Origin: Paenibacillus oralis
GTDB taxonomy: Bacteria; Bacillota; Bacilli; Paenibacillales; Paenibacillaceae
DNA: 64,000 nucleotides
Assembly: GCF_003863965.1 (NCBI RefSeq)
Contig: NZ_RRCN01000001.1
Span: forward strand, 2,490,527 to 2,554,526
Reading direction: 5' to 3'
In this document: piece by piece, positions 1 through 9,010 of the stretch
Position numbering within the stretch: position 1 is the first letter of the stretch
How the letters are laid out: each line of letters opens with the position of its first letter
Made by a program: the position numbers and the translations under genes
The notes under the pieces: model-generated
Databases searched by the model: none
Told to the model about the DNA's origin: nothing
What the model saw: only the letters and a program-made list of their open reading frames with translations

Positions 1-71
1 TAGGGGTAAAAAGCGAGGCTTTCATTCAACTGTTTTTGCAAAGATTACTTAAATGAACAGGGGGGCTCTAT

Positions 72-1328
72 ATGAAAACAAAGAAAATATTGGGGATTTC
101 GATGCTGGCTCTGATGCTTGTCGTGGCGGGATGCGGAGGCAAGTCGTCCGGCGGGGGCGCGGGTGAAGGCGCAAACGCAAATCAAGGTTCGGGGGAGCAA
201 GTGACGCTGGAAATCTTCAACCAGAAGTCCGAAGTCAAGGACTATCTGAACCAGATCATCGCCAATTTCGAGGCGGAGAACCCGAACATCAAAGTCAATC
301 AGGTGCAGGTTCCGGATTCGCGGAAGGTGTTGTACAACCGGCTGGCCAGCAACGATGCGCCCGATATCATGTCCATATTTCCGAATGAATCCGATTTCAA
401 AACGCAAGCCGAGTCCGATTACTTTATGGATTTGACCGGCACCGATGTGCTTGCGAACATCAATCCGCAATTTTTGGACGGCGTCAAAGTGAACGGCAAA
501 GATTACAGCGCGCCGCTGACAGTAAACGCTTACGGCATTTTTTATAATGCCGGTAAATTTGCCGAGCTCGGCTTGAAGGTGCCGGCAACCTGGGCGGAAC
601 TGGAGCAAACCGCGGCGGCGATTAAGGAGAAGAGCGCTATCCCGTTTGCTACCAGCTTTAAAGCGGCCTGGTCCGCGGGTCATCTCACCGAAGCGCTGCT
701 GACCAATGCCGTGGGCTATGAAGCGGCCAACGGATTTTTCCAGGACGCTTCGGTCAAAGCGGCAGACGATCCCGGCATTCAGAAGCTGATAGCGCAAATG
801 GATTTTATTCGCGATAACAGCCAACCTGACGCTGCAGGGGCGGATTATCCGGATGCCGTAAATCTGTTTGCCACGGGACAGGCGTTGATGCTTCCGCAAG
901 GCATTTGGGCTGTTCCGGTGATCGAACAAGCCGGCATGGAAGATGAATACAAGATGTTCCCTATTCCGAATGAAAACGGTAACGGGGCTGTCGTAGGCGG
1001 CATCGATTATGCGCTGGCGATCTCCGCTTCTACGGAACACCCGGAAGAAGCCAAAAAGTTCGTGAAGTTTATGGCCGATCAGCAGACGGCGCAATATTTG
1101 GCGGATAATGAGAAGTCTCCTTCCACCATCACGGGCGTCAAAGCGGACGCTCCGCAAACGGAGGATGTCACAAAGCTGATTACGGAAGACGGGCGTTATT
1201 ATCCATGGCTTCACTTTAATTGGAAGGCGGGCCTCGATTCCAGCTGGGGTACGGAAACCTCCGCGTATCTGATCATGAAAGACAAGGATGCCTTGCTGAA
1301 GTGGATCAACCAGGAGTTTGGCAAGTAA
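72..1328 (+). CDS. Sugar ABC transporter substrate-binding lipoprotein (family 1)
   Basis: Extracytoplasmic solute-binding protein that should deliver a carbohydrate to the two permeases encoded directly downstream. The 418-residue product starts with a lysine-rich N-region, a hydrophobic core and a lipobox ending at Cys21 (VAGC), followed by a Gly/Ser/Ala-rich linker, so it is predicted to be a lipid-anchored exported protein. The rest has the size and pattern of family 1 extracellular binding proteins, for example the segment NPNIKVNQVQVPDSRKV and Trp/Asp-rich C-terminal sugar-pocket residues. ATG72 follows a purine-rich AGGGGGG site. It is the first gene of an operon reaching to about 10078. 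The substrate cannot be read from sequence; the neighbours suggest an oligosaccharide or a ribosyl compound. Confidence 0.93.
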   Translation: MKTKKILGISMLALMLVVAGCGGKSSGGGAGEGANANQGSGEQVTLEIFNQKSEVKDYLNQIIANFEAENPNIKVNQVQVPDSRKVLYNRLASNDAPDIMSIFPNESDFKTQAESDYFMDLTGTDVLANINPQFLDGVKVNGKDYSAPLTVNAYGIFYNAGKFAELGLKVPATWAELEQTAAAIKEKSAIPFATSFKAAWSAGHLTEALLTNAVGYEAANGFFQDASVKAADDPGIQKLIAQMDFIRDNSQPDAAGADYPDAVNLFATGQALMLPQGIWAVPVIEQAGMEDEYKMFPIPNENGNGAVVGGIDYALAISASTEHPEEAKKFVKFMADQQTAQYLADNEKSPSTITGVKADAPQTEDVTKLITEDGRYYPWLHFNWKAGLDSSWGTETSAYLIMKDKDALLKWINQEFGK

Positions 1329-1342
1329 TAGAAGGGCGGACT

Positions 1343-1365
1343 GGAGAGGATGCATCATCCTCTCC
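1343..1365 (+). promoter_or_regulatory. Intercistronic hairpin between binding-protein and permease genes
   Basis: A perfect 9-bp inverted repeat (GGAGAGGAT / ATCCTCTCC) with a 5-nt loop lies 15 nt after the binding-protein stop. No uninterrupted T tract follows. In this position such hairpins commonly protect the upstream mRNA or cause partial termination, giving more binding protein than permease; that role is inferred here. Confidence 0.6.
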
Positions 1366-1402
1366 GGTTTCCACATTTATTTTTAAAAAGAGGGGGATTG
1401 TG

Positions 1403-2272
1403 ATGAAAACATTCAACAGATATGCCCATTACTTGTTTACGCTTCCGGCGCTTCTGTTGTACGCCGTTTTCTTCCTTTACCCGATGGTGAACGGATTTTT
1501 GTACAGTCTGAGCGATTGGGACGGGCTGAGCAAGACGAGTCATTTCATTGGGGTGGACAACTATGTGCGGCTGGTTCAGGACGACCGGATCCGTAACAGC
1601 CTGGGTTTTACCTTTAAATATGCACTTGGCTTGATCGTCCTGACCGTGGTGCTTGCCGTAGTGATCGCTTTGCTGCTCAATCGCGTTCGCCGCTTCCAAT
1701 CGTTTTACCGGACGACGTATTTCTTCCCGGCCGTACTTAGCATGATTACCGTCGGTTTGATTTTCAACCAGTTGTTCTCCCAGGCCCTTCCGGCTTTTGG
1801 CAAAGCCGTTGGCTCGGATGTGCTGTCGCGGAATTTGCTGTCCAATCCGGATTTGGCCTTCTTCGGGCTGTTGTTCGTCAGCCTGTGGCAAGGCTTGGCC
1901 ATTCCAACGCTGCTGTTCCTGGCGGCTCTGCAGAGCGTACCCAAGGATTTGCTCGAAGCGGCCAGCCTGGATGGCGCCACCCCTTGGCAGCGGTTCCGCT
2001 CCGTCGTCATCCCGTTTCTGATTCCGACCTTAAATATCGTCGTGATCCTCTCGGCCAAAAGCGGGCTCACCGCGTTCGATTACATTATGGCGATGACGGG
2101 AGGGGGGCCGGGCAGAACGACGGAGAGCGTAGGGTTGCTCGTCTACAATTTTGCCTTTCAGGAATTTAAATTCAGCTACGCGAGTTCGCTGGCGATCGTC
2201 TTGTTCGTGATCATTGCCATCGTATCGATCGTACAGATCCGCTCCATGAGCAGATTGGAGGTGAATGCATGA
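1403..2272 (+). CDS. Carbohydrate ABC transporter permease (MalF/UgpA type)
   Basis: Integral membrane subunit of the sugar importer. The 289-residue protein has about six hydrophobic segments, beginning with a TM at residues 8-30, and a binding-protein-dependent transport EAA-like loop (EAASLDGATPWQRF) that would contact the ATPase. ATG1403 is preferred over an upstream in-frame start at 1220, which would add 61 non-homologous residues inside the binding-protein gene; an AGAGGGGG ribosome site lies just before 1403. It overlaps the next permease by four bases. No ATP-binding subunit is encoded in the operon, so a shared MsmX-type ATPase is probably used. Confidence 0.92.
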   Translation: MKTFNRYAHYLFTLPALLLYAVFFLYPMVNGFLYSLSDWDGLSKTSHFIGVDNYVRLVQDDRIRNSLGFTFKYALGLIVLTVVLAVVIALLLNRVRRFQSFYRTTYFFPAVLSMITVGLIFNQLFSQALPAFGKAVGSDVLSRNLLSNPDLAFFGLLFVSLWQGLAIPTLLFLAALQSVPKDLLEAASLDGATPWQRFRSVVIPFLIPTLNIVVILSAKSGLTAFDYIMAMTGGGPGRTTESVGLLVYNFAFQEFKFSYASSLAIVLFVIIAIVSIVQIRSMSRLEVNA

Positions 2273-3111
2273 TGAACGGCAGCAGTGAAAAGCGATTGTC
2301 CGCGGTCAGCTATATTTTGTTGTCCGCCGGCCTGGTTGTCATTTTTCTGCCCCTCTATTTGACGGTGATCACAGCATTCAAAACAAGCAAGGAAAGCGCC
2401 AGAAACTTTTTTGCCTTCCCATCGGAACTGTATTTGGGCAATTTTCAGGAAGTGCTGTTCAACAATAATTTCTTTCAGTTTTTCTCCAACTCCGTTTTGA
2501 TTACGCTGGTTTCGATCTTGTTGATCCTGCTGGTTGTGCCGCTTACGGCCTACGCCATCAGCCGCAATATGAACCAATGGTATTTCAAAACCTTGTACAT
2601 CCTGTTTATTATGGGAATTATCATTCCTTTCCAGGTGATCATGCTGCCCGTAACCAGACTGATGACGGAGCTTGACCTGCTGAACCGGTTCGGGCTGATT
2701 TTGCTTTACGTGACTTATGCGCTAACGCAAGGCGTATTCTTATATGTAGGCTACATTCGCACGACGATTCCGAAAGAATTGGAAGAGGCGGCGGAGGTGG
2801 ACGGCTGCTCCAAATTCAGAACGTACCGCTCGGTCATTTTTCCGCTGCTGGCTCCTTTGACCGCCACGGTGATCATCATCAATTCCTTCTGGATCTGGAA
2901 CGACTTCCTGCTGCCGCTGCTCATTTTGAACAAATCGGAAACGTTTTGGACGCTTCCGTTATTCCAATATAACTTCAAATCGCAATATTCGTTTAATTAC
3001 AACCTGGCCTTTGCATCGTTCGTCATGACGGTGATCCCGATCATGCTGGTGTACGTCTTTTTCCAAAAGCAAATTATCGCCGGTTTAACGGGCGGGGCCG
3101 TTAAAAGCTAA
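2269..3111 (+). CDS. Carbohydrate ABC transporter permease (MalG/UgpE type)
   Basis: Second membrane subunit of the importer, 280 residues with six predicted membrane spans and the MalG-type cytoplasmic loop (EELEEAAEVDGCSKFRTY) that couples to an ATPase. The start codon ATG2269 overlaps the preceding stop in an ATGA arrangement and has a GGAGGTGA ribosome site at 2257-2264, which points to translational coupling of the two permeases. The length is typical for the CUT1 subfamily, the group that usually carries oligosaccharides, but the substrate is not determined. Confidence 0.92.
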   Translation: MMNGSSEKRLSAVSYILLSAGLVVIFLPLYLTVITAFKTSKESARNFFAFPSELYLGNFQEVLFNNNFFQFFSNSVLITLVSILLILLVVPLTAYAISRNMNQWYFKTLYILFIMGIIIPFQVIMLPVTRLMTELDLLNRFGLILLYVTYALTQGVFLYVGYIRTTIPKELEEAAEVDGCSKFRTYRSVIFPLLAPLTATVIIINSFWIWNDFLLPLLILNKSETFWTLPLFQYNFKSQYSFNYNLAFASFVMTVIPIMLVYVFFQKQIIAGLTGGAVKS

Positions 3112-3127
3112 TAACGGGGTGATACGG

Positions 3128-5263
3128 ATGGCAATTCCTAAAGATTACATGGAAAAATTGTATGGAGGCTGGTTAGGCAAGGTGATCGGTGTGGTGCATG
3201 GCGCCAATATCGAGGGCTGGTCCTACGAGCGGATTGCGCAAACCTTTGGGGAAATTACGGACTATCCTTATTTGTTCAAGCATTTTGCGGCGGATGATGA
3301 TATCAATGGTCCGGTATTTTTTATGCGGGCGCTGGCCGACTTTGATCCAAACCGGTTAACGGAGCGGGAAATGGCCCATACGCTGCGGAATTACGCGGGG
3401 GAAGGGCACGGCTTCTTTTGGTGGGGAGGCTACGGCGTTTCGACCGAGCATACGGCTTACCTGAATTTGAAAAACGGCGTTCCCGCTCCGCTGTCCGGTT
3501 CCATTGAGCAGAACGGTAAAACGGCGGCCGAGCAGATTGGCGGACAGATTTTCTCGGACTGCTGGGGGCTGGTATGCCCGGGCGATCCGTTCAAAGCGGC
3601 GGAGCTTGCGGGGATGATGTCAAGCGTGACGCACGGCGGGGACGGCGTCCGTGGCGGGCGTTTTATTGCCGCCTGCATCGCTTCCGCGTTTGTGAAGGGT
3701 AAGGTGGAGGAGATCCTTGCGGACGGGTTGTCCGTCATTGAGGAAACCAGCGATTACGCGCGGATGGCGCGGGATGTCATGGCCTTCCACCTTGAGCATC
3801 CGGGGGATTGGCGCGAAGCGTTTGCTTATGTTCAGGAAAAATACGGGTACCAGCATTATGAAGGAGTCTGCCATATTATTCCTAACGCGGCCGTAATCGT
3901 GTTATCCTTATTGTACGGGCAGGGCGACTTCAGCCGGACGATCAATATCTGCAATATGTGCGGGTGGGATACGGACTGCAATGTGGGCAATGTCGGAACG
4001 ATTCTTGGCGTTCTGAACGGCCCCGGCGGAATCGAGGCGAAGTGGAAAGACCCGATTAACGATTTCGTCTGCTGCTCCGGCATTTTGGGCAGCTTGAATT
4101 TGCAGACGATCCCGCAAATTACCGCCGATACGGCCAAGCTGGCCAGTAAATTAAACGGAGAGCCGATCCCGGAATGGGAGGAGATTTTGCGGGACGACAG
4201 CGCCCATTATCTGCATTTTGAACTGCCCGGCTCCACGCATGCGCTGGAATGGAAATACCGCGGGAATGAGCGGATTCTGCTCGCCAATACGGACCGCGAG
4301 GCTTACCAAGGACGGCGTTCCTTGCAGCTTACGGCGCCTTCGGTGTTTACGGGAACGACTTTCGACGTGTTTTTCCTGACGTACGGCTCGCCGGGCGATT
4401 TCGACGACAGCCGCTACGATCCGGACATCTCGCCAACCGTATATCCCGGACAGACCGTGGAAGCGTGGCTCAAGCTCGACGAGACGGTAGGCACCGGACT
4501 CCATGTGCGCTTGTTTGCGGAGGACGTCTTCACCGGACGCCGCCTGTACAGCGCTCCGCTCGTTTTGAATGGAGAATGGCAGCGGATCGGCTACCAAATT
4601 CCGTATGCCGAGAACACAGCGATCGGCAAGGTCGGTATGGAGTACACGGTGAGCGGAGATTCCAGCCTGCGGGAGAAATCTTTTTCCTTGAAATGGTTCC
4701 TGGACGAGTTCAAAGTGTACGGCGCCGCGGATTATGCCGTCGATTTTGCCTCTCAGCGCATGGAGAAATGGAACGCCCTGCACCAGACGGTGTCGCTGAT
4801 GACCTACCTGCGGGGGATATGGAGATTGGAGGAAGGCCGGCTGGCCGGCGGCCACGGATTCGAACCGGCCGAATGCTATACGGGTTCGCATTTGTGGGAC
4901 GATTACCGGTTCCGGGTCAAGCTGAAACCGCTCAAAGGCGAGCAGCATTCCATCCTGTTCCGCGTGCAGGGAGCGATGCGGGGGTACGCCGTCGGACTGG
5001 CACCAGGGCAAACGATTGCTTTGTACAAAAATTTCGAAGGCTACCGTGCGCTGCAATCCCAGCCGTTCCCTTGGAACCATGGATTGGAATATGAACTGGA
5101 AGTCAGCGTGCGGGGCTCCCTGATCGAGGTTTCCATCGACGGAAGCCCGGCCATTCAGTATCGCGATGAAGACGCGCCTTATTTGCGCGGCGCCATCGGC
5201 TTCGGCAATGACGGCGGCAGCCGTACGGCCTACTCATCCTATCAAGTAAAGCCTTTATTGTAA
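3128..5263 (+). CDS. ADP-ribosylglycohydrolase-family enzyme with C-terminal beta-rich domains
   Basis: Predicted cytoplasmic hydrolase of the DraG/ADP-ribosylglycohydrolase fold (711 residues). The N-terminal 360 residues carry the family metal motifs: an acidic DDDIN cluster near residue 57 and GWDTDCNVGNVG near residue 280, the counterpart of the GxDTDT motif. The remaining half looks like beta-sandwich material and ends in a concanavalin-like region (residues ~590-711), which is unusual for this family and may bind a glycan. No signal peptide is present. ATG3128 has GGGGTG six bases upstream; a GTG at 3119 is an alternative start. Family members beside sugar kinases and transporters (E. 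coli YegTUV is an example) suggest N-glycosidic cleavage of a ribosyl or sugar conjugate, but the real substrate is unknown. Confidence 0.85.
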   Translation: MAIPKDYMEKLYGGWLGKVIGVVHGANIEGWSYERIAQTFGEITDYPYLFKHFAADDDINGPVFFMRALADFDPNRLTEREMAHTLRNYAGEGHGFFWWGGYGVSTEHTAYLNLKNGVPAPLSGSIEQNGKTAAEQIGGQIFSDCWGLVCPGDPFKAAELAGMMSSVTHGGDGVRGGRFIAACIASAFVKGKVEEILADGLSVIEETSDYARMARDVMAFHLEHPGDWREAFAYVQEKYGYQHYEGVCHIIPNAAVIVLSLLYGQGDFSRTINICNMCGWDTDCNVGNVGTILGVLNGPGGIEAKWKDPINDFVCCSGILGSLNLQTIPQITADTAKLASKLNGEPIPEWEEILRDDSAHYLHFELPGSTHALEWKYRGNERILLANTDREAYQGRRSLQLTAPSVFTGTTFDVFFLTYGSPGDFDDSRYDPDISPTVYPGQTVEAWLKLDETVGTGLHVRLFAEDVFTGRRLYSAPLVLNGEWQRIGYQIPYAENTAIGKVGMEYTVSGDSSLREKSFSLKWFLDEFKVYGAADYAVDFASQRMEKWNALHQTVSLMTYLRGIWRLEEGRLAGGHGFEPAECYTGSHLWDDYRFRVKLKPLKGEQHSILFRVQGAMRGYAVGLAPGQTIALYKNFEGYRALQSQPFPWNHGLEYELEVSVRGSLIEVSIDGSPAIQYRDEDAPYLRGAIGFGNDGGSRTAYSSYQVKPLL

Positions 5264-5307
5264 ATTTGCTGTAAATATATATAGAAACTATGTGGTGGTG
5301 TTGAAAC

Positions 5308-6312
5308 TTGGCGACGATCAAAGATGTGGCGGAACTGGCGGGGGTATCGATTGCGACGGTATCCCGCATGATCAATCAAAATGGATATGTCAGCAAGCAG
5401 GCGGAGCAGCGGATAATGGATGCCATGGAGCGGCTCGGGTATGAGCCGCCGATATTCCGCCGTTTGGCGGATCGGAGCATGCCTACGATCGCTCTAATTT
5501 TGCCTGATATTACAAACCCGTTTTTTTCCGAACTGGCCCGGGCCGTGGAGGATATTTGCCAGCAGCGGGGTTATACCGTGTTCTTCTGCAATTCCGACAA
5601 CCGTGACTTTAAGGAAAAAAGCTATCTGGAGGCGCTGCGCAAGCGGCGAATCGACGGGATCATCTATGCCTCCAACTATCTGACGCAGGAGGAACTGAAC
5701 AAGCTTCGCCGGGACAATATTCCCGTGGTCGTGCTGGACCGTTCGTCCGATACGGGAAAATGCACGTTAATCCGCTGCAACAACTACGAGGGAGCCCAGC
5801 TTGCCGTAAAGCATCTGCTTGACATAGGCTGCAAAAAGATCGCCCACATCTATGGTCCGCAGGAAATCGTCACCGCCCAGGAACGGCTAAACGGTTACGA
5901 AGACTACGTTAAGTCTTTTTCATGGTACACCCCTTCATTAATGGCGCCCGGCCACTTTCAACTGGAGGGCGGGATGCAGGCGGTCGAAACGCTGCTGCTG
6001 CGGCATCCCGATATTGACGGCATCTTTGCCGGCAACGATTTTATGGCGATCGGCGCGCTTAAGGCGCTTCACCGGAAGGGTGTGAAGGTGCCGGACGACA
6101 TCGCTGTATGCGGATTCGACGGCATTAAGCTGGCCGAAATGATCGAACCCGAACTAACGACCGTCGCCCAGCCCATTTACGAAATGGGAGAAACGGCGGC
6201 GCGCACGCTGGTACAACAGATTGAAGCCCGGGATACGAAATTCGACTCCGAGGTCATCGAGATCAACGTGTCATTAATCATCAGGGATTCAACGCGAAGG
6301 GATAGTGAGTAG
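5308..6312 (+). CDS. LacI-family transcriptional regulator
   Basis: Probable repressor of the surrounding sugar operon. Residues 1-25 hold the canonical LacI helix-turn-helix (ATIKDVAELAGVSIATVSR), followed by the hinge and a periplasmic-binding-protein-like effector domain to residue 334 with typical motifs such as ALILPDITNPFF and DDIAVCGFDG. The start is a TTG at 5308, preceded by GGTGGTG; the HTH begins immediately after it, which leaves no doubt about the frame. Lying inside the operon, it probably responds to the transported sugar. No matching operator could be identified in the 71 bases available before the first gene. Confidence 0.93.
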   Translation: MATIKDVAELAGVSIATVSRMINQNGYVSKQAEQRIMDAMERLGYEPPIFRRLADRSMPTIALILPDITNPFFSELARAVEDICQQRGYTVFFCNSDNRDFKEKSYLEALRKRRIDGIIYASNYLTQEELNKLRRDNIPVVVLDRSSDTGKCTLIRCNNYEGAQLAVKHLLDIGCKKIAHIYGPQEIVTAQERLNGYEDYVKSFSWYTPSLMAPGHFQLEGGMQAVETLLLRHPDIDGIFAGNDFMAIGALKALHRKGVKVPDDIAVCGFDGIKLAEMIEPELTTVAQPIYEMGETAARTLVQQIEARDTKFDSEVIEINVSLIIRDSTRRDSE

Positions 6313-6314
6313 CA

Positions 6315-7259
6315 ATGACAGGCACGCAAAATCCAAATATTGTCGTGATCGGCAGTATGAATATGGATATTGTCATAGAGACCCCGGTTCTTCCCGAAAA
6401 AGGAGAGACGATCATGGGCGCCGGGGTCAAGCTTCTGCCCGGAGGAAAAGGGGCAAACCAGGCCGTGGCGGCTTCCCGGCTCGGTATGGAAACTTCTTTT
6501 ATCGGTGCGGTAGGAAAGGATCGCTTTGGCGAGCAGATGCTCCAGGAACTAAAACGGCATTCCATCGTTCAGGCGCTGAACGTGATGCCGGAGGAGAAGA
6601 CGGGGATCGCCTCGATCTGGGTCCACGACCGGGACAACCGGATTGTGGTCGTACCCGGAGCGAACGGAAAAATCACCTGGTCCGATATCGAGCAGCGCAA
6701 GTCGCATATCGACCGGGCGGATGTTGTCCTGCTGCAACTGGAGATTCCGCTGGATACGGTGGTTGAGTGTATTAAATACGCGCATGGGATGGGCAAAAAA
6801 ATCATCCTGAATCCGGCTCCGGCCCAGCCATTGCCGGAAGAAATTTACCCGATGCTGCATTTGTTAACGCCAAACCGCCAGGAACTGTCCATTTTGGCGG
6901 GAATGCCGGAGATTTTGAAAGTAACCGATTTCTCTGCACTTTATGCTGCCATGCGGAGGATGATCGATAAAGGGCTTCCCTCCATTATGGTTACGCTTGG
7001 GGCGGATGGCGTGGTGCATATGAATGCGTCCGGCCATACGTTTCATATCCCCGGCAGGAAGATGGAGGTCTCGGACACGACGGGAGCCGGGGATTGCTTT
7101 AACGCGGCGCTTGCGGTGTCCATCGCCAAAGGCTTGGGATTAAAGGAGGCGGCCGAATACGCCGTCGCCGCCTCGGCGTTGGCGGTCACCAAATTCGGCG
7201 CCCAAAACGGGATGCCCGAAGCTTCGGAGGTCGACCTGTTCCTCGCAGGGGCGTTTTGA
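6315..7259 (+). CDS. Ribokinase-like PfkB-family carbohydrate kinase
   Basis: Predicted cytosolic ATP-dependent sugar kinase, 314 residues, close to ribokinase in size. It shows the N-terminal PfkB signature (GGKGANQAVAASRLG, about residues 38-52) and the C-terminal signature DTTGAGDCFNAALA (about 254-267), which contains the catalytic Asp. The start ATG is only two bases after the LacI-gene stop, so the two are co-transcribed. Together with the ADP-ribosylglycohydrolase homologue it fits phosphorylation of a released ribose or related sugar. Ribokinase is the best guess, but the PfkB family also covers fructo-, gluco- and nucleoside kinases. Confidence 0.88.
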   Translation: MTGTQNPNIVVIGSMNMDIVIETPVLPEKGETIMGAGVKLLPGGKGANQAVAASRLGMETSFIGAVGKDRFGEQMLQELKRHSIVQALNVMPEEKTGIASIWVHDRDNRIVVVPGANGKITWSDIEQRKSHIDRADVVLLQLEIPLDTVVECIKYAHGMGKKIILNPAPAQPLPEEIYPMLHLLTPNRQELSILAGMPEILKVTDFSALYAAMRRMIDKGLPSIMVTLGADGVVHMNASGHTFHIPGRKMEVSDTTGAGDCFNAALAVSIAKGLGLKEAAEYAVAASALAVTKFGAQNGMPEASEVDLFLAGAF

Positions 7260-7292
7260 ACATGGATGAAGATGTTATGGGGGAAACCGAAA

Positions 7293-8975
7293 ATGCGAAA
7301 AGTATGGTGGAAAGAAGCGGTCGCGTATCAAATTTATCCGCGGAGCTTTATGGATTCGAACGGAGATGGAGTCGGGGACATTCCCGGCATCATCTCCAAG
7401 CTGGATTACTTGCAAGAGCTGGGGATTGATGTCATCTGGATTTGTCCGATCTATAAATCGCCCAATGACGATAACGGTTATGATATCAGTGATTACCAGG
7501 ACATTATGGACGAGTTCGGCACGATGGAGGATTTTGACCGGTTGTTGTCCGGCATCCATGAGCGGGGTATGAAAGTTATTATGGACCTGGTGCTGAACCA
7601 TACCTCGGACGAGCATCCGTGGTTTATCGAATCCCGTTCTTCCCGCGATAATCCGAAGCGCGATTATTATATTTGGCGGGACGGCAAGGACGGGGGCGAG
7701 CCGAACAACTGGGAATCGATGTTTAACGGTTCGGCTTGGGAATACGATGAGACGACCGGACAATATTTTCTGCATCTGTATTCCCGGAGACAGCCGGATC
7801 TGAACATGGAAAATCCCCAAGTCCGGCAGGAACTGATCGACATGATCCGCTGGTGGCTGGACAAGGGCATCGATGGGTTCAGGGTCGACGCGATCACGCA
7901 CATTAAGAAGCTGCCGGGGCTGCCGGATATGCCCAACCCGCACAAGCTGCGGTATGTGGATGCCATGGCCGGGCACCGCAATGTGGAAGGAATCCATGAT
8001 TTCCTGCAGCTGTTCAAGCGCGAAGCTTTTGCCGACTACGATATTATGACGGTGGGGGAAGCTAGCGGCGCGCCGATTTCCGAAGCCGACCGCTGGATCG
8101 GCGAAGAGAACGGGGCTTTCAACATGATCTTCCAGTTTGAACACGTCAATCTTGATTTCGGTCCGGAAGGCCGCTGGGATTTCGGGCCTTGGGAGATGGC
8201 GAGGCTGAAGGGAATCATGAAGAAGTGGCAGACGGGGCTGGAGGGCATCGGATGGAACGCGCTTTATCTGGAAAATCACGATCAGCCGCGTTCCGTCTCC
8301 CGCTTTGGCGATCCGGACAACTATCCGAAGGAATCCGCCAAAATGCTGGCTACCTTTTTTATGCTCATGCAGGGCACGCCGTTTATTTATCAAGGACAGG
8401 AAATCGGCATGACCAACGTCGTGTTTAAGGAACTGACTGATTACCGCGATGTGGAAATCTACAACTTCTACCGTGAGCGCTTGATGGACGGCAAAGACGT
8501 CGAGGAAACGATGCGCAGGATCGCTTACCGGGCCCGCGACAACGCCCGCACGCCGATGCAATGGGACGATTCACTGTTTGGCGGGTTTACAACCGGCGTG
8601 CCTTGGATCAACATTAACCCCAATTACCATGAAATCAACGTTAAACGGCAGCTTCAGGAAACGGATTCGGTTCTGAATTATTACAAAGCGCTGATCCGCC
8701 TGCGTAAGGAAAACGAAGCGCTGATCTACGGAAGATACGACGGCTGGCTTGACGAGCACCCGGAAATCTTCGCCTATTCCCGCACGTTTGAAGGACAGAC
8801 GTTCCTGATCGTGCTGAACTTCTACGGCAATGCTCCGGAATTTGCCGTTCCGCCGGAGTTTGCAGGCTGCGAGCGGCAGGTTGCGCTTTCCAATTACGCT
8901 CACCGTCCGGAACGGGAGCAGAGCAGCTTCGCGATGCGTCCTTATGAAGCCGTTGTGTTTCGGCAGGATCGTTAG
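7293..8975 (+). CDS. GH13 alpha-glucosidase (oligo-1,6-glucosidase type)
   Basis: Intracellular glycoside hydrolase that releases glucose from short alpha-glucosides. The ~560-residue protein has the full set of GH13 regions: DLVLNHTSDEHPWF, the nucleophile segment GFRVDAITH, the acid/base segment MTVGEASG and LENHDQPRSVSRF. No signal peptide is present, and the length matches oligo-1,6-glucosidase/trehalose-6-phosphate hydrolase proteins. ATG7293 has a GGGGGA site eight bases upstream; ATG7266 would add nine residues without a good ribosome site. Its presence suggests the importer brings in an alpha-glucoside. Exact linkage specificity cannot be read. Confidence 0.92.
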   Translation: MRKVWWKEAVAYQIYPRSFMDSNGDGVGDIPGIISKLDYLQELGIDVIWICPIYKSPNDDNGYDISDYQDIMDEFGTMEDFDRLLSGIHERGMKVIMDLVLNHTSDEHPWFIESRSSRDNPKRDYYIWRDGKDGGEPNNWESMFNGSAWEYDETTGQYFLHLYSRRQPDLNMENPQVRQELIDMIRWWLDKGIDGFRVDAITHIKKLPGLPDMPNPHKLRYVDAMAGHRNVEGIHDFLQLFKREAFADYDIMTVGEASGAPISEADRWIGEENGAFNMIFQFEHVNLDFGPEGRWDFGPWEMARLKGIMKKWQTGLEGIGWNALYLENHDQPRSVSRFGDPDNYPKESAKMLATFFMLMQGTPFIYQGQEIGMTNVVFKELTDYRDVEIYNFYRERLMDGKDVEETMRRIAYRARDNARTPMQWDDSLFGGFTTGVPWININPNYHEINVKRQLQETDSVLNYYKALIRLRKENEALIYGRYDGWLDEHPEIFAYSRTFEGQTFLIVLNFYGNAPEFAVPPEFAGCERQVALSNYAHRPEREQSSFAMRPYEAVVFRQDR

Positions 8976-9010
8976 TTAAACAAGCTTTCATTTAGGAGGG
9001 AGTGCAAGCG

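Noticed and set aside
1..71. A regulatory operator for the LacI-type protein upstream of the first gene
   Set aside because: No convincing palindrome is visible in the 71 bases available; the promoter probably lies beyond the window.
7275..8561. Long antisense open frame over the GH13 gene
   Set aside because: The sense strand encodes all conserved GH13 motifs; the antisense product has no recognisable feature.
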